DNA of 11,304 bases from Deltaproteobacteria bacterium (GTDB lineage Bacteria > Desulfobacterota > DSM-4660 > Desulfatiglandales > Desulfatiglandaceae): assembly GCA_019313765.1 (NCBI GenBank), contig JAFDAP010000018.1, forward strand, positions 1 to 11,304, written 5' to 3'. The notes under the pieces were generated by a model. It worked only from the letters and a program-made list of their open reading frames with translations, did not search any database and had not been told where the DNA came from. Below are positions 1-7,595 of the stretch, piece after piece (the first letter of the stretch is position 1; each line of letters begins with the position of its first letter). Made by a program: the position numbers and the translations under genes.

Positions 1-620
1 CCTATATCCCCGGTCACAAGGAGATCCGCCCCTTTTTTGGAGGCAAGGGAAACCAGACTTCCACCGGAGCCCCCGACAACGGCAAGCCGCCGGACCTGCT
101 CGTCTTCCCTACCTACGACCTTCACCTGCTCGGTACCAAATACTCTTTTAACTTTTTCTACCAAAACCGAGAGACTTACTGCCGCCGGCAAATCTCCGAT
201 TCTGCCTAATCCCGCATACTCGACCTCGTCCTTTTTCTCCAAAACCTCGATATGTTGAAGTTCCAAAAGATCTGCTAAAATATCGTTGATGCCGCCCTTG
301 GCCATATCCAGATTAGTATGGGCAGCGATCACTGAAACCCTACTTTTTACAGCTTCCACAATCACATCTCCGGGATGCGTATTAATATCCAGCCGCGAGA
401 GGGGCTTAAAAATCAAAGGGTGATGTGTAAACAGGAGCTGGGCATTTCGCCTTTCGGCGGACCTCAATGCCTTGAGCGTGGGATCAAGGGAAAGGAAAAT
501 CTTTGTAATCTCCTGAGAATAAGAACCCACCTGGAGGCCTGGATTGTCCCATGGCTCAGCCAAAACGGTTGGGGCAATGTTCTCCAACCGGTCTAAAATA
601 TCTTTTATCCTGGGTACCAT
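1..620 (-). CDS. Nif3-like dinuclear metal-centre protein (YqfO/YbgI family), N-terminal part
   Basis: This is the first 206 codons of a Nif3-family protein; the frame stays open to the left window edge, so the gene is cut off. Family members are hexameric proteins with a two-metal site. They are often annotated as GTP cyclohydrolase 1 type 2 homologues, but their cellular role is not settled. Visible family marks are an early LAEPWDNPGLQVG stretch (about residues 20-32), the metal-ligand pair in THHPLIF (His66, His67), AHTNLD ending in a likely metal-binding Asp105, and a later GADLLVTGDI near residue 200. The ATG at 618-620 is chosen because a GGAG lies six bases ahead of it and the family homology begins at once. 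It follows a tRNA gene and a hairpin terminator, so its transcription may depend on read-through or on a promoter I could not find. The family call is confident; the function is not. Confidence 0.9.
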   Translation of the reverse strand, partial: MVPRIKDILDRLENIAPTVLAEPWDNPGLQVGSYSQEITKIFLSLDPTLKALRSAERRNAQLLFTHHPLIFKPLSRLDINTHPGDVIVEAVKSRVSVIAAHTNLDMAKGGINDILADLLELQHIEVLEKKDEVEYAGLGRIGDLPAAVSLSVLVEKVKRVFGTEQVKVVGREDEQVRRLAVVGGSGGSLVSLASKKGADLLVTGDI

Positions 621-639
621 GAAAGGCTCCGAACCACAA

Positions 640-676
640 AAATTCAAAGGGCGCACCTTTGAGCGGTGCGCCCTTT
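640..676 (-). terminator. Rho-independent terminator after the CAT-anticodon tRNA
   Basis: There is a perfect 12-base-pair stem, AAAGGGCGCACC (646-657) with GGTGCGCCCTTT (665-676), around a seven-base loop. Read on the minus strand the stem is followed by GAATTTTTG, a short T tract. It lies between the tRNA and the Nif3-family gene, so it most likely ends the tRNA (and rpoD) transcript. On the plus strand it is followed by CCGG with no T run, so it should work only in the minus direction. The T tract starts three bases after the stem, so efficiency may be partial. Confidence 0.8.
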
Positions 677-715
677 CCGGGATTACTGCTTATGCTCAAG
701 TAACACTCTTTTAAT

Positions 716-791
716 TGGTGGGCCCACCTGGGTTCGAACCAGGGACCTACCGGTTATGAGCCGGTGGCTCTTCCAGCTGAGCTATGGGCCC
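716..791 (-). tRNA. tRNA with CAT anticodon, probably tRNA-Ile2 (alternative: elongator tRNA-Met)
   Basis: A 76-base tRNA with the 3' CCA encoded (716-718). All four stems pair: acceptor GGGCCCA/TGGGCCC, D stem GCTC/GAGC, anticodon stem ACCGG/CCGGT with loop CTCATAA, and T stem CCTGG/CCAGG with loop TTCGAAC. The anticodon CAT lies at 756-758 on the plus strand. CAT genes may be initiator Met, elongator Met or Ile2, in which TilS converts the C to lysidine. The acceptor stem carries C4-G69 and C5-G68, known from E. coli as features of Ile2 that elongator Met lacks, and it begins GGGCC, so I favour Ile2. It is not an initiator: bases 1 and 72 pair and the anticodon stem lacks the three G-C pairs of initiators. 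It lies directly after rpoD. Confidence 0.95.
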
Positions 792-802
792 TCAAACCAG
801 CA

Positions 803-844
803 CTTATATTAGGATAGAATGCGCACCCAAGAAAAATTTGTCAA
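803..844 (-). promoter_or_regulatory. Candidate promoter for the CAT-anticodon tRNA
   Basis: In the rpoD-tRNA spacer the minus strand has a -10-like TATAAG (803-808) with TTGGGT (825-830) 16 bases upstream. This would start transcription about five bases before the mature tRNA. A perfect TTGACA (839-844) is also present, but 17 bases on from it there is only CATTCT. Either would let the tRNA be made independently of rpoD. This is a motif match only. Confidence 0.4.
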
Positions 845-857
845 GAAAAAATCTCAT

Positions 858-2633
858 TTAGGCATCCCTGCTTTCCACAAAACTCTTCAATTTCCTGCTT
901 CTGCTGGGATGCCTCAGTTTTCTAAGCGCCTTTGCCTCTATCTGCCTGATACGCTCCCTCGTAACACTAAAATCACGTCCAACCTCTTCTAATGTATGGT
1001 CCGCTTTTTCACCGATGCCGAATCTCATTCTGAGGACCTTCTCCTCTCTCGGAGTTAGTGTCCTCAAAACCCTTCTTGTTTGTTCCGACAGGCCGAAGTT
1101 GACAACGGCATCTCCGGGAGAGAGGACCTTTTTGTCCTCTATGAAATCACCAAGATGGCTGTCTTCCTCTTCTCCGATGGGAGTTTCAAGAGAGATGGGT
1201 TCCTTGGCGATTTTCAGCACCTTCCTGACCTTCTCTAAAGGAAATTCCATTTTCGCAGCAATTTCCTCCGGTGTCGGCTCCCGCCCGTGCTCCTGGACGA
1301 GATAGCGGGAGGTCCGTATAAGCTTATTTATCGTTTCAATCATATGCACTGGAATACGGATGGTCCTTGCCTGATCCGCGATGGCCCTTGTGATCGCCTG
1401 CCTGATCCACCAGGTCGCATAGGTGCTGAACTTATAACCCCTCTGATATTCAAACTTGTCCACGGCCTTCATCAAACCGATATTACCTTCCTGGATAAGG
1501 TCAAGGAACTGGAGACCTCGATTCGTATATTTCTTGGCAATACTGACAACCAGCCTCAGGTTGGCCTGTATTAACTCTGATTTGGCCATCTTTGCCTTCT
1601 CTACACTCCCCTCTATCCTACTTAAGATGGCTTTCAACTGCCGGGGAGTCATGTTGGTCCTCTCTCTTAACTGCTTGATGACCTTCTGGGCAATATCCAC
1701 CATGGTTTTCAACGCTATGAGTTCACTTTTGGTTAAACCGATGGGAGAGATCACCTGGTCATCCTGCGCGGACTTTGGAATCTTGGCGTAGCACTTCTTC
1801 ACATAGGAAATCGGCCTGCCGCCTGCCTGCAACATGCATTCGGCAATATCTTTTTCGGCTTTTTCAATATCGTCCGCAAGGTCCCTGAATCTTTCTACCA
1901 TTAATTCAAGTTGATTTTTTTCCAGACTGAACGAATTTACTAACGCCTTGATCTTGGCCTGACCCTTTTTGATCTGGGCCGTAAGTTTTTTCTTTTTTGT
2001 CTCGGAACACCCCCGCTTGGATATGTCTCGTCTTTTGCGGCAGATATCTTCATGCAATTCGGCGATTCTCTCGATCAGGTTTATGAGAGATTCCTTCCTC
2101 TCGCCCAAATGCATATAACTGTCATCATCTTCCAGATCATTAATCACGTCTTTCAATTTAATTTTACTGTCCTTGAGTTCCTCTCCCAGTTCAATGATAT
2201 GTTCAATGCCCACGCATGAATCCAATAGGGCGGCCAACGCCTTATCTTCGCCGGATTCGATCCTTTTGGCTATCTCCACCTCCCCCTCTCTGCTGAGCAG
2301 TGAGATACACCCCATCTCTTTCAAGTACATTTTTACGGGATCAGAAACACGGGAAGTTGTATCGGCGATCTCCACAAGGAAATTTTCTTTCTCTGACTGT
2401 TTTTCCTCCTTTTTCTTCAACTTCCGGGCCTTTTCTTTCTCGGCCTTGGATGCCTCATCTATTACCATGATATCCAGTTCTTCAAACATCATAATGAGAT
2501 CATCGAAATGCTCTCCAGGGGAGACGATCTCGTCCGACAGGTCGTCATTCAGCTCCGTAAATGTAATGTATCCCTTATCTTTGCCGATATCGATCAAACG
2601 CCTTAAATTACCCATGTCGGTATTCTTGCTCAT
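858..2633 (-). CDS. rpoD: Primary RNA polymerase sigma factor RpoD (sigma-70)
   Basis: This 591-residue protein is the housekeeping sigma factor, which directs RNA polymerase to -10/-35 promoters. Domains in order: region 1.1 (about residues 8-60), a highly charged linker (60-85), region 1.2 starting at DPVKMYLKEMG (98-108), a long non-conserved region (about 130-300), the region 2 core from SELIQANLRLVVSIAKKY through FSTYATWWIRQAITRAIADQ to RTIRIPVHM (352-431), region 3, and the region 4.2 helix-turn-helix including TRERIRQIEAKALRKLR (558-574). The large insert and region 1.1 mark it as primary rather than alternative sigma. Start: ATG at 2631-2633 has an excellent AGGAGGAAG (2640-2648) six bases away. 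The dnaG stop is 28 bases upstream, so the two are very probably co-transcribed. No terminator hairpin is visible between its stop and the tRNA. Confidence 0.98.
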   Translation of the reverse strand: MSKNTDMGNLRRLIDIGKDKGYITFTELNDDLSDEIVSPGEHFDDLIMMFEELDIMVIDEASKAEKEKARKLKKKEEKQSEKENFLVEIADTTSRVSDPVKMYLKEMGCISLLSREGEVEIAKRIESGEDKALAALLDSCVGIEHIIELGEELKDSKIKLKDVINDLEDDDSYMHLGERKESLINLIERIAELHEDICRKRRDISKRGCSETKKKKLTAQIKKGQAKIKALVNSFSLEKNQLELMVERFRDLADDIEKAEKDIAECMLQAGGRPISYVKKCYAKIPKSAQDDQVISPIGLTKSELIALKTMVDIAQKVIKQLRERTNMTPRQLKAILSRIEGSVEKAKMAKSELIQANLRLVVSIAKKYTNRGLQFLDLIQEGNIGLMKAVDKFEYQRGYKFSTYATWWIRQAITRAIADQARTIRIPVHMIETINKLIRTSRYLVQEHGREPTPEEIAAKMEFPLEKVRKVLKIAKEPISLETPIGEEEDSHLGDFIEDKKVLSPGDAVVNFGLSEQTRRVLRTLTPREEKVLRMRFGIGEKADHTLEEVGRDFSVTRERIRQIEAKALRKLRHPSRSRKLKSFVESRDA

Positions 2634-2639
2634 TATGTG

Positions 2640-2648
2640 CTTCCTCCT
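2640..2648 (-). promoter_or_regulatory. Strong ribosome binding site of rpoD
   Basis: AGGAGGAAG on the minus strand lies six bases before the rpoD ATG. It is the strongest ribosome binding site in this operon: yqeY, mutS2 and dnaG have only weak ones. This suggests sigma factor yield is set at translation relative to primase. The match is seen; the expression consequence is inferred. Confidence 0.75.
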
Positions 2649-2661
2649 AAAAGCTTATCTT

Positions 2662-4413
2662 TTAAGAACTTATCGGTCCTTGAAACTTCATTTTCGTTAG
2701 TTGTACCAGGCGTTCCATATCTCCGCGCTCCTTAGCCCTTTGAAAGGATACGGATATCTTTGCCTGATATGCCTGTTCCTCAAACTCGACAACAGCCTGT
2801 TCAACATCCTGTTCCGAGCAAACAAAGGGACGGTGCAGGACCTCCCTGAGCTGCTCACAAGCTGCTTCGCTATCAAGAATGTCTAATAGTCTTTCCGGGG
2901 AAAAGGGGGCTTCCCGACGAAATTCAGCAAAAATTGTGTCAACAATCTTTACGACAACCGGATCGGAAAGGAGAATTCGACACTCACAGGCCATGAGCCT
3001 TGAAACGGTCTCGGGATAATGGACCAGAAGGTTGAGCAACTGGAGATCGGTGAGACTCTTCTGCACCTTTTTGCCGGTCGCCATGTGCCCATTTATCTTC
3101 CTTTCAAATGTCTCTCCCGAAGGCTTTTTTATAAATCTTGCCAGTTCGGACAAAACCGCATCTTCCTTGACCCCAATTCTTTCCGATAGACGCCTGACGT
3201 ATAATGAACGCAGGGTGAAATCACGGATCTCCGACAGGACAGGAAGTATCTCCTTTAATGCTCGAACTCTTGCCTCGTCCGAATCTCTTTCCGAGAATCT
3301 CTGCTCCACAAAAAAATCAAACATCGGGAAAGCCCGATCAACTATTTCCAAAAACACGTCCAACCCATTTTCGTTCACGAATGTGTCAGGGTCATGCCCC
3401 TCCGGCAAGACAACAGCCTTTGCAGAAAGGCCCTCATTTGAAAAAACGGGAAGGCTTCTCAAGGCCGCTGCTTTACCTGCTTCATCAGCGTCAAATACAA
3501 TGACTGCCTCATCCACATACCCCTTAAGTTTTCTGACATGTCTCGATGTCAGGGCCGTCCCGAGGGTCGCCACGACCTCGTTCAAGCCATGCTTCTTAAG
3601 CGCCAGGCAATCCATGTACCCTTCAACGATCACTACCCTGCCCTTTTCCCTTATCGCCTTATGGGAGGCATGCAACCCGTAAAGGGACTCACTCTTATGG
3701 AATATGGGAGTTTCCGGCGTGTTCAGGTATTTGGGCAAAGAGTCATCCAGCACCCTGCCACCGAAACCAACCACCTGCTGTCTCAGATCAAATATCGGGA
3801 ATATGATCCTGTTTCTGAAACGATCGTAATGTCCTCCGCTTTTCCTCGGAATAATCAGGCCTGCCTGAACAGCCAAATCCAGGTCCACATGATCATGCCT
3901 CAAGATTCCAACCAGACCATCCCATTCATCCGGCGCATAGCCAAGGCGGAATTCCGAGATCGTGTCTTCCTGAAGCGACCGCCGGTTCAGGTATGCCCTG
4001 GCAGGTTCCCCCTTGACGGGATGTCCCAGCGCCCTTTCAAAATAGACCGCGGCCTTTTCGTTTATCCTGAACAGGGCATCTCTTTGAGCGGCCTTTTCTC
4101 TCTCTTTGGAAGCGGAAAATCCTGCCGAAATCATCACGTTGTATCTTTCCGCCAGGTCCCTCAATGCCTCGGGAAAGGTAGAACTGTGGTACTCCATCCA
4201 GAATGAAAAGATATCACCGCCCTTTTTGCATCCAAAGCAATGAAACGTCTGTCTTTCCGGGCTTACCGTGAAGGAGGGATCTTTTTCAGCATGAAAAGGG
4301 CACAATCCCATATAATTTCGGCCCGCTTTTTTTAGCTGCACAAACTGGCCGATGAGCTCCACAATGTCAGCCGTCCTTCTGATCTCTTCTTTTGCAGATT
4401 GATAAGAAGTCAT
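2662..4413 (-). CDS. dnaG: DNA primase DnaG
   Basis: This 583-residue primase makes RNA primers for the replication fork, working with the DnaB helicase. The N-terminal CHC2 zinc finger is intact (Cys38, His41, Cys59, Cys62, within LCPFHAEKDPSF and FHCFGCKKGGD). The basic RFRNRIIFPIFD segment (198-209) belongs to the catalytic core. The TOPRIM fold has its catalytic Glu264 in VIVEGYMD and the acidic pair Asp308/Asp310 in VIVFDADEAGK. The C-terminal part (about 430-583) is less conserved, as expected for the helicase-interaction domain. Length is normal for the family. The ATG at 4411-4413 opens the standard N-terminus, though only a weak GGGA precedes it. It is followed closely by rpoD, the classical primase-sigma pairing, and preceded by a 184-base spacer with tandem repeats and a promoter candidate. 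Confidence 0.97.
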   Translation of the reverse strand: MTSYQSAKEEIRRTADIVELIGQFVQLKKAGRNYMGLCPFHAEKDPSFTVSPERQTFHCFGCKKGGDIFSFWMEYHSSTFPEALRDLAERYNVMISAGFSASKEREKAAQRDALFRINEKAAVYFERALGHPVKGEPARAYLNRRSLQEDTISEFRLGYAPDEWDGLVGILRHDHVDLDLAVQAGLIIPRKSGGHYDRFRNRIIFPIFDLRQQVVGFGGRVLDDSLPKYLNTPETPIFHKSESLYGLHASHKAIREKGRVVIVEGYMDCLALKKHGLNEVVATLGTALTSRHVRKLKGYVDEAVIVFDADEAGKAAALRSLPVFSNEGLSAKAVVLPEGHDPDTFVNENGLDVFLEIVDRAFPMFDFFVEQRFSERDSDEARVRALKEILPVLSEIRDFTLRSLYVRRLSERIGVKEDAVLSELARFIKKPSGETFERKINGHMATGKKVQKSLTDLQLLNLLVHYPETVSRLMACECRILLSDPVVVKIVDTIFAEFRREAPFSPERLLDILDSEAACEQLREVLHRPFVCSEQDVEQAVVEFEEQAYQAKISVSFQRAKERGDMERLVQLTKMKFQGPISS

Positions 4414-4430
4414 GTGCTGGGTTCCCGATG

Positions 4431-4494
4431 GATTGAATATTGACGATTGAATATTGACTATTGAAACTGATTTCTCGTTGCTCGTTGCTCGTTA
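4431..4494. repeat. Two consecutive 7-base tandem repeat arrays upstream of dnaG
   Basis: Bases 4431-4465 are five head-to-tail 7-base units alternating GATTGAA and TATTGAC (the last is TATTGAA), which includes an exact 14-base duplication. After eight bases a second array of a different unit follows: CTCGTTG, CTCGTTG, CTCGTTA (4474-4494). Both lie in the mutS2-dnaG spacer, inside the likely 5' untranslated region of dnaG. They are not coding and not CRISPR, because there are no spacers. They resemble the short tandemly repeated repetitive sequences known between genes of some bacteria. No function is evident. Confidence 0.85.
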
Positions 4495-4555
4495 TGGATA
4501 ATTTTTAACGTTTTAGGTCCCTGAGAAACCGGGTAATACTGCAACGGGCTAAAGA

Positions 4556-4583
4556 AATATAATTATTTATTATCGAATGCCAA
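4556..4583 (-). promoter_or_regulatory. Candidate sigma-70 promoter for dnaG-rpoD
   Basis: On the minus strand TTGGCA (4578-4583) is followed after 16 bases by TATATT (4556-4561); each hexamer matches the consensus at five of six positions. It lies just downstream of the mutS2 stop and would give a leader of about 135 bases before dnaG that includes the tandem repeats. It would let dnaG-rpoD be expressed separately from yqeY-mutS2. This is a motif match only. Confidence 0.5.
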
Positions 4584-4597
4584 GACATCAGGATAAT

Positions 4598-6979
4598 TCA
4601 GGATAAATCCACAACGGTTATAGCATCACCGCCGGATTTTGGATCAGCGCTGCAGATACTTTTCACAAAGCTAACCCCTTTCAGGTGCTCGCGAATAGCT
4701 TTCCTCAGACTTCCTGTCCCGAATCCGTGAATGATCCTCAGGGTCAATTTGCCGTCAACCAGGGCCCGATCAATAGTCTTGTCAACCAAGGAAATGGCAT
4801 CGTCAACCCTGTACCCGATGACATTCAGTTCCCTGGGAGGCATACCCTCAAAATCCCATGAAACTGGCCTGACCACTTCATCCGGGCCGTGTTCTTTCAC
4901 CCCTTTCACGATTTCGAGGTCCTGGATCCCGGCAAACATCTTGACCTTTCCCAACATGACTAGGGCGCGGTCGCTTGAAGAGTCCATTGACAGGACGGTC
5001 CCTTTCTGTTTGAGCTTTGTGTGGTAAACCATCTGCCCTTTTTCTATCTGCTTGAGCCCGGCAGGAGATGTCTCAATCCTTTCCGGTTCAAGTTGCTCCA
5101 TCAATCTGCGACCGACCTCGGCATACCTCTCGGTAACATAGGCCTGAGACTGTTCCTTGTTCTTTTTCAGTAAATTGATTGCCTGCTTCAGTTCCTCCCT
5201 GGCCTCTTTTATGACGGTCTCCGCCTCGACCCTCTTTTCTTCAATCAGGGTCCTTTTCTCGACCTCCAGGCTGGTTAGCCTGTTCTTTATCTCTTTTTCA
5301 GCATCCTGATAAGTTTTCCTGGCCTCTTCAGCCTCTCTCTTCTCCTGTTCGGCCTCCAACTTCAGGTGGTTTAGTTTCTCTATAAGCCGGTTCAGGCGGA
5401 CTTCATCCTGATCCAGATACCCCCTTGCCCGGTCAAGGATATCAGCCGGAACCCCCACATCCCGGGCAATTTCGAGTGCATGGCTGAGCCCCGGAGATCC
5501 GTATTTCAGCCTGAACGTGGGACAATTCCTCTCAAAATCAAATTCAACAGCGGCATTTAAGGCCCTCGGATTTAACAATCCATAGGATTTCAACCGGTTG
5601 AGGTGGGTGGATACAGCCACGAATGTTCCTCTCCGGCAAAGAGAATCAAACACGGCCATGGCAAGGGCCACTCCCTCATCCGGATCAGTCCCCATGCCCG
5701 GTTCGTCAATAATGGCAAGACTCTTCTCATCCGCATGTTCTGTAATGTATTTCAAATGCGCCGCGTGAGCTGAAAAGGTGCTGCGCCCTGCCTGGATGTC
5801 CTGATCATCGCCAATATCCGCCATGATCTGATTGAAAACGGGAAAACGGCTTCCTTCATCAGCGGGAACGTGGATGCCGGCCTGGACCATGAGGCACATC
5901 AGTCCAAGCGTCTTCAATGCCACGGTCTTTCCGCCCCTGTTCGGACCTGAGATGATCAACCCGTTCCGTTCGCCATCTAACAGGATATCCACAGGCACGG
6001 GAAGGTCCGCGTGTTCATAACGATCCCGGGCTTCAAGGTCTAAGGCCATAAGGATCGGGTTCCTGGCCCCTATCAGTTCAATCCCTCCCTCTTCGTCCAC
6101 CTCCGGCGCCACACATGACAGGGCCTCGCTGAACCTTGCCCTGGCATAAAGCCCGTCGAGCCTGCTGATCAGGGCCTGAGAACTCACGAGATCATGGGAA
6201 AAATCACTGACCATGCCGGTCAAACCGGTCAGGATCCGGAACTCCTCCTCCTTTTCCTCCTGGGCCAGTTCAGCCATCCGGTTATTGTCCTGGATCGCAT
6301 CCACAGGTTCTAAAAAGCAGGTAGACCGTGTCTTGGAATACCCATGAATAATTCCCTGTATCCGCGATTTTTTATCGGTCCTCAAGGCAATCACATACCG
6401 GCCGTCTCGAACCGTCACTAAATGATCCTGCCCATCACCTGAGAGTCCTGCGGAGTCCTTGATACTTTGTAATCGTTTCTCAATATCCGACCTCAGCCGG
6501 ATCTTTTTACCCCTGATCTTTTTAAGGACAGGACTTGCGGAATCCTTGAGCGCACCGCTTAAAGAAATCGTGTCCCTTATGGCCTTTATTAATCCCCCGC
6601 AGTCGGCCATATCCTCCACAAGACCATATATCCCCGGACACAGGGCACGATTGGAACCGAGGAACTTTTTGGACTGCCGGCTTGCCTGGGCAAGCCCTAA
6701 AACACACAAGAGTTCTTTGGGTTCCAGACATGATCCATCGGCTCCGGATTTTTTTAGAATCACCGATATGTCCGTAACTTCCGAAAAAGAGACAAACCCC
6801 TTCACCTTCAGAAGAAGTTTCAGTTCTGAAGCCAGTCTGAGTTCATTATTAATGTATTTTGCGTCATTCGATGGTCTAAGGGATAGGCAATTTGATTGAC
6901 CCAGCGGACAGGAAGCGTAATGGGACAGAATATTCAACAGGCGATGATATTCAAGAACCTGGTATGTGTGTTCGATCAT
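4598..6979 (-). CDS. mutS2: MutS2 family ATPase / Smr-domain protein
   Basis: This 793-residue MutS2 belongs to a MutS-like family not used in mismatch repair. Members have been linked to suppressing recombination by acting on branched DNA and, in Bacillus, to rescue of collided ribosomes. Order: N-terminal clamp and lever region (1-330), Walker A GPNRGGKT (345-352), Walker B in LAIIDEPGMGTDPDEG (421-436), an STHLNRLKSYG switch segment (457-467), a charged coiled coil (about 520-630), a KOW-like beta segment (645-690), and a C-terminal Smr domain with HGFGTG (751-756). Length is normal. Two points differ from better-known members: Walker A has Arg where Thr is usual, and Smr motif 1 reads LNVIG (718-722) instead of LDLRG. 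The ATG at 6977-6979 has no clear ribosome binding site. It starts 27 bases after the yqeY stop, so it is probably co-transcribed with yqeY. Confidence 0.96.
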   Translation of the reverse strand: MIEHTYQVLEYHRLLNILSHYASCPLGQSNCLSLRPSNDAKYINNELRLASELKLLLKVKGFVSFSEVTDISVILKKSGADGSCLEPKELLCVLGLAQASRQSKKFLGSNRALCPGIYGLVEDMADCGGLIKAIRDTISLSGALKDSASPVLKKIRGKKIRLRSDIEKRLQSIKDSAGLSGDGQDHLVTVRDGRYVIALRTDKKSRIQGIIHGYSKTRSTCFLEPVDAIQDNNRMAELAQEEKEEEFRILTGLTGMVSDFSHDLVSSQALISRLDGLYARARFSEALSCVAPEVDEEGGIELIGARNPILMALDLEARDRYEHADLPVPVDILLDGERNGLIISGPNRGGKTVALKTLGLMCLMVQAGIHVPADEGSRFPVFNQIMADIGDDQDIQAGRSTFSAHAAHLKYITEHADEKSLAIIDEPGMGTDPDEGVALAMAVFDSLCRRGTFVAVSTHLNRLKSYGLLNPRALNAAVEFDFERNCPTFRLKYGSPGLSHALEIARDVGVPADILDRARGYLDQDEVRLNRLIEKLNHLKLEAEQEKREAEEARKTYQDAEKEIKNRLTSLEVEKRTLIEEKRVEAETVIKEAREELKQAINLLKKNKEQSQAYVTERYAEVGRRLMEQLEPERIETSPAGLKQIEKGQMVYHTKLKQKGTVLSMDSSSDRALVMLGKVKMFAGIQDLEIVKGVKEHGPDEVVRPVSWDFEGMPPRELNVIGYRVDDAISLVDKTIDRALVDGKLTLRIIHGFGTGSLRKAIREHLKGVSFVKSICSADPKSGGDAITVVDLS

Positions 6980-7006
6980 GCAGGCTCTGTCAATAGATGT
7001 TGGTTG

Positions 7007-7450
7007 TTAACTCAGAAGTCTTCCGGCTATCTCGCTTACCTCTTTGCCCTGTGCCTGTCCTGACATCCTGGCCATGGCTGCCTTCATGACCTTTCCCATG
7101 TCCTTGGGACTTGTGGCCGACAATTCAGAAATAACCTCTCGCAACGTATCTTCAATTTCCTTGGGGGTCAATTGCCGGGGCAGGTACTCATAAAAGATCT
7201 CGATCTCCTGCTCTTCCTTGGCGGCCAGATCCTCACGCTCCCCATTCCTGAATTCCTTAACCGCTTCCTTACCTTTCCGAATTAAAGAGGAAACAACTGC
7301 TTCAATTTCCTTGTCCTCTAATTCACGCCTCTTTTCGATCTGCATATTTTTAAGGGCAGTCTTGAGCATCCTTAGACAGGAAACACGGACGCTGTCCTTT
7401 GCCTTCATGGCGTCCTTGAGATCTTCATTTATCTTTTGATTCAGCGACAT
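7007..7450 (-). CDS. YqeY family protein (GatB/Yqey domain)
   Basis: A 147-residue, fully helical, charged protein of the YqeY family. It resembles the tail domain of the amidotransferase subunit GatB and is thought to bind tRNA or act in tRNA-dependent amidation, but its true role is unknown. Family marks are the N-terminal LNQKINEDLKDAMKAKD and SCLRMLKTALKN stretches, an IFYEYLPRQLTPKEIE segment (about 104-119), and the C-terminal SPKDMGKVMKAAMAR. Length is typical. The ATG at 7448-7450 has only a weak GAG before it. It is the first gene after a consensus promoter (leader about 93 bases) and is followed by mutS2, dnaG and rpoD on the same strand. In many bacteria yqeY accompanies rpsU, dnaG and rpoD; rpsU is missing here. 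Confidence 0.93.
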   Translation of the reverse strand: MSLNQKINEDLKDAMKAKDSVRVSCLRMLKTALKNMQIEKRRELEDKEIEAVVSSLIRKGKEAVKEFRNGEREDLAAKEEQEIEIFYEYLPRQLTPKEIEDTLREVISELSATSPKDMGKVMKAAMARMSGQAQGKEVSEIAGRLLS

Positions 7451-7549
7451 AGCTCAAATATTTGTAACGGTTCATATCAGTTGCAGGAAATCTCTTCAGT
7501 CAGGCAGGTTGAAGTATGCTCAAGGCAAATTGTTAAAAGCGAATTTTTT

Positions 7550-7577
7550 ATTATATCTTATTTTGAAAAAATGTCAA
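7550..7577 (-). promoter_or_regulatory. Consensus sigma-70 promoter for the yqeY-mutS2-dnaG-rpoD cluster
   Basis: On the minus strand a perfect TTGACA (7572-7577) is followed by 16 bases and a perfect TATAAT (7550-7555) in a very AT-rich stretch. It lies just beyond the hisA stop codon and points at yqeY, leaving a leader of about 93 bases. The leader holds no clear open frame and only a weak hairpin. Both hexamers are exact consensus, so this is probably a strong promoter. Confidence 0.8.
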
Positions 7578-7595
7578 TAAAAAAATTACATCGTG

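Noticed and set aside
2173..2700. A 175-codon plus-strand open frame opposite rpoD
   Set aside because: It is a serine- and phenylalanine-rich antisense shadow of the charged rpoD coding sequence. The real gene on the minus strand has all sigma-70 motifs.
3032..4206. Two plus-strand open frames of about 220 codons opposite dnaG
   Set aside because: Both are antisense to an intact primase with zinc finger and TOPRIM motifs, and neither resembles any family.
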